Source: CAYPZL01 sp964415045 (lineage in GTDB: Bacteria; Planctomycetota; Phycisphaerae; Sedimentisphaerales; Anaerobacaceae). From it: 18,240 nt of DNA. Of this stretch, positions 14,014 through 18,240 are shown in pieces. The position numbers and the translations under genes were made by a program. Positions within the stretch are counted from its first letter, which is position 1, and every line of letters starts with the position of its first letter. Under the pieces are notes generated by a model. The model did no database searches, had not been told where the DNA came from, and worked only from the letters and a program-made list of their open reading frames with translations. Where the stretch lies: assembly GCA_964415045.1 (NCBI GenBank), contig CAYPZL010000115.1, positions 1 to 18,240 on the forward strand. Reading direction: 5' to 3'.

Positions 14014-14772
14014 CTACCGATCCGCCGCGGCCTGCTTGCGGGCGATTACGTACAGGTTCGTTTGCAGGGCCAGCGGCAGCTTCGTGAAATCGATGAACTC
14101 GATCAGCCGGCCCGCAAAACCGAGCTTCTTGAGCTTCGCGCGCATGTAGTCGTTCACCGGGTCCATCTTGACAAACTCGACGTCGAACCCATGCCTGCCC
14201 AGGCGGCGACGCAATTGCCCTGGCGTGTGCAGCGAGGGATGGGCGCGACGCCATTTGAGCGACTTGTGCGCCCACGTCTCGAACAGCACGTTGCTGTACT
14301 TGTTGGGCGTCTGGAAGAGGTAGCAGCCTCCCGGGCGAAGTACGCGATGCACTTGCTCGACGTGCAGATCGATCCGGGCGATGTGCTCGAACAGATCGAA
14401 GCTGAGAACCACGTCGAACGCCGCGTCCTCGTAGGGCAGCTCCTCGGCGGGCTGCACTTCCAGCCGAACACCCTCGTACTTGCGCCGGCCGTATTCGATG
14501 GCCACGCGGGAAATGTCCGTGCCCACAACGTCGCAGCCGCGCCGGGCCAGTTCCGCAACCACCGTGCCGATCCCACAGCCGATCTCCAGAATCTTGTCGC
14601 ACGGCTTGACCAAACCCTCCCGGGAGAGAAACTCGAGATTCGTCTGGAGATTGCCCCGCTGCTCCTTGCCCCGTTCGAGCTCGCCGCGCCAGCCCTTGTC
14701 GTAGAACTCCTGCTGCTCTTTCAGTTGTTCGTCCGTCCACTCGGGCATGCCCGGCACTTCCTCGCACGTCAT
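14014..14772 (-). CDS. Class I SAM-dependent methyltransferase
   Basis: A 252-residue methyltransferase. The SAM-binding motif I is LEIGCGIG (62-69). The acidic residue for the ribose is D86 (GTDIS). FDVVLSFDLFEHI (119-131) and LRPGGCYLFQTPN (145-157) are the post-I and motif III-like segments, as in UbiG/methyltransferase-11-type enzymes. The C-terminal part (RAHPSLHTPGQLRRRLGRHGF) is the lid-like region common in such enzymes from polysaccharide clusters. The substrate is probably a sugar or lipid-linked glycan, judged only from its position among glycosyltransferases. The start at 14772 lies 3 bp after the stop of the GT-C gene, with GGAAG inside that gene's end. A second ATG eight codons later is also possible. 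Confidence 0.9.
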   Translation of the reverse strand: MTCEEVPGMPEWTDEQLKEQQEFYDKGWRGELERGKEQRGNLQTNLEFLSREGLVKPCDKILEIGCGIGTVVAELARRGCDVVGTDISRVAIEYGRRKYEGVRLEVQPAEELPYEDAAFDVVLSFDLFEHIARIDLHVEQVHRVLRPGGCYLFQTPNKYSNVLFETWAHKSLKWRRAHPSLHTPGQLRRRLGRHGFDVEFVKMDPVNDYMRAKLKKLGFAGRLIEFIDFTKLPLALQTNLYVIARKQAAADR

Positions 14773-14775
14773 CGG

Positions 14776-16749
14776 TTACTTCCGCCTGAACAGCACGTGC
14801 GCGCCGTACTCACCGGCGATCTGATAGTTCTTCATCACGTACCGCCGAAACGGCTCCATCGCCTCGTAGCGAAGCGCCTCGTCGGTGCCGATCTGCTGGG
14901 CCAGCGAAGCCTGGTACATTTTGTCAAACGCGGCGACCGTCTCATCGTTGTCCGGCAGGAATCTGGGCCGGTCCATTCCCTTGAAGCGCGCCTTGGGCCA
15001 AAGCTCCAGCGGCGGGCGGTCCCAGGGGAAATGACTTTTGCGCGTATCGACAATGAACGCAGGAGGCTCCTTCTCAAAGGCGGCCAGAATCTCCCGCACG
15101 CGACGGGCCAGTTCCGACGGCGCCAGCGTGTGCATCTGTCCCTCGAAGGCCTTCGACGTCGGACTCAATCGCTGGGCCTCGACGTAGATGCCCGGGACCC
15201 AGCCCCAAACGTAGATCTTGTCGGTCGGCTCGGAATGCTCGCGAATATACTGCCCCACGCGTTTCCAGTCGTAGGACGGACGGCCTGCGACCTCCCGCCA
15301 TTTCTGCAGGTATCCGCGCCGGCGCTGGGGCTCCTGCGTCACTCGATCTCGATACGCCACTCCGCTATGCGGGCTCTTGCGGATACCGAAAAAGATGTGC
15401 CACGACATCACCATCATCAGCAGCACGCCAACCAGACCGAGAACGATCCACCGAGTCCTGTCGTGATCGCCCTGGAGCCGGCGTTCATAGGCGCCGACAA
15501 GATAGCCGCCTAACATCGCCGCCGAGGCGTTCAGCGGCAGGTAGTACTGCTCGTACGACCGCGGGCTGATCCAGACAAAAGCCATGTCGAGAAGCCACCA
15601 AACCGCAAAGAGCAGAACGAAACGCGCCGTATCCTCGCCGTCTTTTTTCTTGCGCTTCCCCTCATGCCGGCCGAACAGCGAGAGAACCCGCAGCACGATT
15701 GCACCCAGCGCCAGAACGATGGGAAGGATGAGCAACCGATAGTAGCGCAGGGGACGCCGATACGCTTCCTTCCGCTGTGCGGGATCGAGCGACTCCCAGG
15801 CGTCGCGCACGTAGGAGGGCATGAGCTTCAGGAGAAAACCGCTTTCGGGCTTGTCATCCGGGGCCGCCGAATCCTCCGCCGGTGCTTCCGGAGACGCGTC
15901 GGCCTGCGCCTCGTTCGAGCTGAACGCCGACGCCATCGGCTTGAGAAGAAACCCGTAGGGCCAGTAGCCCACCGGCGAGTCCATGCTGACGTACCACGTG
16001 CAAATCGGGACCAGGACCACGACCCCTCCGCCCAGCAACAGCAGGAAGTCTTTTCCCGCCTGCTTCCAGGGCGTATGGTGCAGCAGAGGCTGGACCAGCA
16101 CGAAAAACGCCACGGCCCCGATGGCCGACATGCCCGTCTGTTTGAACATCGGACCCCAGACCAGCGCCGCCCCGGCCAGCAGAGCCCACCACCATTTGCC
16201 CTGGAGCTGGTAGAAAACGAAGCAGCAGATGCCCAGGATCATGAAGGCGATCATGAACTGCTCTTTGACGTTGCCGAACTTGGCGATCAGGGGCGCAGAG
16301 AGATAGACCGACGCCACGGTCACGCTGACGATGCTGGCCAAGGTTCCGTAAAGGCGTCTGATCGTGACGAACATGAACGCCAGCGCTGCGGCCTGGAGGA
16401 GCATTTGCAGAATCTCCGAGCCCCTCTCACTAAAGCCGAACAGTTTCACACCCAGCATGTTGACCAGCAGCGTGCCGGCTTGGGCGCTGGCCTTTTCCTC
16501 GTGCCCCACGCGCACGCCGTCGCCGGAGAGAACGTGCATGGCCGAGTAAACATAGGCCCCGCTGTCGAACGCGCCGGGGGAATTGAACTCGAAGTACTTG
16601 CCGAGCGCAAACGGCAACCCCGCCAAAATCGCCACGGCCAGAGCGATCCGCAACCGCCGCTGCATCTCGTCATCCACAGGAATCCGGGCCTTGTCCCGGC
16701 CGGCGGGACGCTTCCGGGCGGGGCTCTTGCGTCGCGGGGTCTTGCTCAT
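14776..16749 (-). CDS. GT-C-type membrane glycosyltransferase (ArnT/PMT-like, GT39/GT83-like)
   Basis: A 657-residue polytopic membrane protein that probably uses a polyprenyl-phosphate sugar to glycosylate a substrate outside the membrane. A basic cytoplasmic tail (1-33, rich in R/K/P) precedes the first membrane segment (34-50). The first outer loop holds PGAFDSGAYVYSAMHVLSGDG, with D62 in the position of the catalytic acidic residue of GT-C enzymes. About ten further hydrophobic segments follow up to residue 450. A soluble C-terminal domain (about 480-657) contains IYVWGWVPGIYVEAQR and FIVDTRKSHFPWD. An Ala/Pro/Asp/Glu-rich stretch at 278-304 interrupts one loop. The start ATG at 16749 overlaps the stop of the GT2 gene by four bases (ATGA), as expected for a pair in which GT2 makes the lipid-linked donor. 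Exact GT family uncertain. Confidence 0.82.
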   Translation of the reverse strand: MSKTPRRKSPARKRPAGRDKARIPVDDEMQRRLRIALAVAILAGLPFALGKYFEFNSPGAFDSGAYVYSAMHVLSGDGVRVGHEEKASAQAGTLLVNMLGVKLFGFSERGSEILQMLLQAAALAFMFVTIRRLYGTLASIVSVTVASVYLSAPLIAKFGNVKEQFMIAFMILGICCFVFYQLQGKWWWALLAGAALVWGPMFKQTGMSAIGAVAFFVLVQPLLHHTPWKQAGKDFLLLLGGGVVVLVPICTWYVSMDSPVGYWPYGFLLKPMASAFSSNEAQADASPEAPAEDSAAPDDKPESGFLLKLMPSYVRDAWESLDPAQRKEAYRRPLRYYRLLILPIVLALGAIVLRVLSLFGRHEGKRKKKDGEDTARFVLLFAVWWLLDMAFVWISPRSYEQYYLPLNASAAMLGGYLVGAYERRLQGDHDRTRWIVLGLVGVLLMMVMSWHIFFGIRKSPHSGVAYRDRVTQEPQRRRGYLQKWREVAGRPSYDWKRVGQYIREHSEPTDKIYVWGWVPGIYVEAQRLSPTSKAFEGQMHTLAPSELARRVREILAAFEKEPPAFIVDTRKSHFPWDRPPLELWPKARFKGMDRPRFLPDNDETVAAFDKMYQASLAQQIGTDEALRYEAMEPFRRYVMKNYQIAGEYGAHVLFRRK

Positions 16750-17738
16750 GAATCGTCTCCGTGGTTATCAGACTGCCCCAGAACTTCCCGGATCACATAG
16801 GTCGGTCGGTTCTGTGATTCGTGGTAGGTGCGCACGAGCAGTTCGGCCAGCAGGCCCATCAGGATGAACTGGACGGTTGTGAGAAGCAGCACCGCGGCCA
16901 GCAGGAACAGCGGATTGCCGCTCACGTCCACGCCCCGGTTGATTTTCTGGGAGAGCACCAGCAGGCCGAGGAGAAAACCAAAGACTGCCGTCAGTCCGCC
17001 GAGCCCGCCGAAGATGTAAATGGGCTTGGTGGAAAAGGAGCCCAGGAACTTGACCGTGATCAGGTCGAGGACGACCTTGAAGGTGCGCTGGAGCCCATAC
17101 TTGGCCTTGCCGGCCGTGCGCGGGCGATGGTTGACCACACATTCGGCGATGCGGGCCCCGCTCCAACTGGCCAGGGCGGGGATAAACCGGTGCATCTCGC
17201 CGTAGAGGCGGGTCTCGGCCAGCACTTCCCGCCGGTAGGCCTTGAGCGTGCAGCCGTAATCGTGCAGCTTGACGGCCGTAATGGCCGAGATCAGCCCGTT
17301 GGCGAGCCGCGAAGGCAGCCGTCGCGTCAGGGCGGCGTCGTGCCGCTTCTTCCGCCAGCCACTGACGACGTCGTAGCCCTCGTGCAGCTTGGAAACCAGC
17401 ATCGGTATATCGGCCGGGTCGTTCTGCAGGTCGGCGTCCATCGCCACGATCACATCACCCCGGGCGTGTGCGAAGCCCGCGCTCATAGCGGCCGTCTGCC
17501 CGAAGTTCTTGCGAAAACGAATCACCCGCACGCGCGGGTCGGCCGAGTGAAAGTCTTTCAGGATCTCGAAGCTCGCATCCGTGCTGCCGTCGTCGACGAA
17601 AATGAGCTCGTACGGCCCGCTGTCCTTCAACGCCTCGGTAAGCTGCTCGTACAGGGGCCGGAGATTGTCCTGCTCATCCAGCAACGGCACGACAACCGAA
17701 AGCACCGGCCGGCTGTTGTCATCTGTCACGTTCGCCAT
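16746..17738 (-). CDS. Glycosyltransferase family 2, polyprenyl-phosphate sugar synthase (ArnC/GtrB/DPM-like)
   Basis: A 330-residue enzyme that probably transfers a nucleotide-activated sugar to undecaprenyl or a similar phosphate. The GT-A domain opens VLSVVVPLLDEQDNL (12-26) and has FVDDGSTD (47-54), the DxD-type DADLQNDP (101-108) and the catalytic loop EMHRFIP (181-187). The C-terminus has two membrane segments (about 240-262 and 277-301), the GtrB/ArnC layout. ATG 17738 has GGAG just 3 nt upstream (17742-17745); an alternative ATG at 17762 adds eight residues without a clear ribosome binding site, so the start is not certain. It is the first gene of the five-gene operon and overlaps the GT-C gene by four bases, so it likely supplies that enzyme's donor. 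Confidence 0.92.
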   Translation of the reverse strand: MANVTDDNSRPVLSVVVPLLDEQDNLRPLYEQLTEALKDSGPYELIFVDDGSTDASFEILKDFHSADPRVRVIRFRKNFGQTAAMSAGFAHARGDVIVAMDADLQNDPADIPMLVSKLHEGYDVVSGWRKKRHDAALTRRLPSRLANGLISAITAVKLHDYGCTLKAYRREVLAETRLYGEMHRFIPALASWSGARIAECVVNHRPRTAGKAKYGLQRTFKVVLDLITVKFLGSFSTKPIYIFGGLGGLTAVFGFLLGLLVLSQKINRGVDVSGNPLFLLAAVLLLTTVQFILMGLLAELLVRTYHESQNRPTYVIREVLGQSDNHGDDS

Positions 17739-17770
17739 ATTCTCCAAGTTTCTCTCAGGCATTCCGAATC

Positions 17771-17829
17771 AGTGCTCTGTCGCTCGTCATCTGATGACTG
17801 TCATCCTGAGCTAAGCTAAGGATCTCGCC
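17771..17829 (+). repeat. Interspersed palindromic repeat, short diverged copy C
   Basis: GTGCTCTGTC at 17772-17781 and TCATCCTGAGCTAAGCTAAG at 17801-17820 align with the first 60 bases of copy A at 3352. The element includes the palindromic core ATCCT...AGGAT at 17803-17823 and a separate perfect palindrome, GTCATC-T-GATGAC, at 17786-17798. It faces copy B (next entry) head to head. Confidence 0.65.
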
Positions 17830-17831
17830 AC

Positions 17832-17930
17832 CGCATGCCCCTTCTGACGCGAGGCTGACTTCTCCTTCTCAGCCCAGATGCTTCACTTCGTTCAGCATGA
17901 CAACCCTTTGATGAATTCAGACAGAGCAGT
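17832..17930 (-). repeat. Interspersed palindromic repeat, copy B
   Basis: Inverted, almost identical copy of 3352-3451. The 73 bases 17832-17904 differ from the reverse complement of 3379-3451 at one position, and a less conserved extension runs to about 17930. It lies between the possible promoter at 17961-17989 and the first gene of the glycan operon. Confidence 0.85.
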
Positions 17931-18240
17931 AGGATATCCTAACGCCTGAGCCATGCTATTACAATAGACGGTAAAATCAGTGCTATCAATGAATTATCGG
18001 CCATTCGCCGTTTCCGTCTGAGTAAAATGTCAATTCGGCGCAGCCCGCGGGACAGTATCGAGACGCCTGGAGAGTACAAACCAACCGACCCGGTCAAATC
18101 CACTGCGGGTCGGACACTGATGATTCATCCTCTCCCAGCGCGGCCTCGCTGCGCTCGGCCGCAACCAAGAACCCCACTTCCAGGTTTGGGTGCTCGCGTA
18201 AAATGGTGTGCCAATTCAAGGGATTCGGCCTGTTTGCCCG
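17931..18240. other. Gene-free right end of the window
   Basis: About 310 bp with no recognised gene on either strand; it is AT-richer up to about 18030. A short GC-rich inverted repeat, GCGGCC (18140-18145) and GGCCGC (18157-18162), could form a hairpin. The window ends inside this region, so a neighbouring gene may start just beyond. Confidence 0.4.
17961..17989 (-). promoter_or_regulatory. Candidate promoter of the five-gene glycan operon
   Basis: On the minus strand TTGATA (17989-17984) and TATTGT (17966-17961) are 17 bp apart. The -35 box matches five of six consensus bases and the -10 box four. Transcription from here would give a leader of about 215 nt containing repeat copies B and C. 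Tentative. Confidence 0.4.

Noticed and set aside
12861..15513. Plus-strand frames of 408 and 514 codons opposite the glycosyltransferase operon
   Set aside because: Antisense shadows of the GT4, methyltransferase and GT-C genes, whose motifs are unmistakable.
18138..18162. GC-rich inverted repeat as a terminator or mobile element end
   Set aside because: Only six base pairs match cleanly, there is no T-run and no gene ends next to it.

Overview
The window looks like a chromosomal piece of a Planctomycetota bacterium, probably of the Phycisphaerae/Sedimentisphaerales type. This rests on family resemblance read by eye, not on a search. The main clue is a pair of secreted proteins with a WS-x-DNW-type N-terminal start, a Fn3/PKD-like middle and a C-terminal dockerin-like Ca-binding motif followed by a CDPNDPNAL tail, a layout typical of that group. 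The DNA is GC-rich and many starts have weak Shine-Dalgarno sites. No rRNA, tRNA, CRISPR array, complete insertion sequence or origin was seen.

Layout. (1) 261-1553, plus strand: a secreted alpha/beta-hydrolase and a small SnoaL-like protein that lacks an internal segment. (2) 1629-3158, minus: a GAF-AAA-Fis sigma-54 activator of the NifA type. Its probable promoter is overlapped by a perfect 11-bp inverted repeat. (3) 3352-3741: an interspersed repeat runs directly into the remnant of a papain-type protease gene whose catalytic core is gone. (4) 3915-7018, minus: two tandem paralogous secreted dockerin-like proteins. They share 349 identical bases inside otherwise diverged genes, a sign of recent gene conversion. 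(5) 7674-8654, minus: a flippase-like (LPG synthase TM/UPF0104) membrane protein. (6) 8997-11753, plus: an FrhB-like iron-sulfur/flavin protein and a polysaccharide pyruvyl transferase. (7) 11764-17738, minus: a tightly packed five-gene operon, in transcription order GT2, GT-C membrane glycosyltransferase, SAM methyltransferase, GT4, GT4. Its end faces the pyruvyl transferase with only 10 bp between them. (8) 17739-18240: a gene-free leader region holding two oppositely oriented copies of an interspersed palindromic repeat, one of them nearly identical to the copy at 3352.

How the genes may work together. Regions 5-7 look like part of a cell-surface glycan locus. The GT2 would load a sugar onto a polyprenyl phosphate, the GT-C enzyme would transfer it outside the membrane, the GT4 enzymes and methyltransferase would build or modify the glycan on the inside, and the FrhB-like/pyruvyl transferase pair would add or process a substituent. 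The dockerin-like proteins are probably exported surface or matrix proteins. No complete novel system can be demonstrated here. The most interesting points are the gene-conversion tract, the repeat family with compensatory hairpin changes sitting in the glycan operon leader, the operator-like repeat over the sigma-54 activator promoter, and the recurrent internal deletions (SnoaL-like gene, protease remnant) near the repeats.
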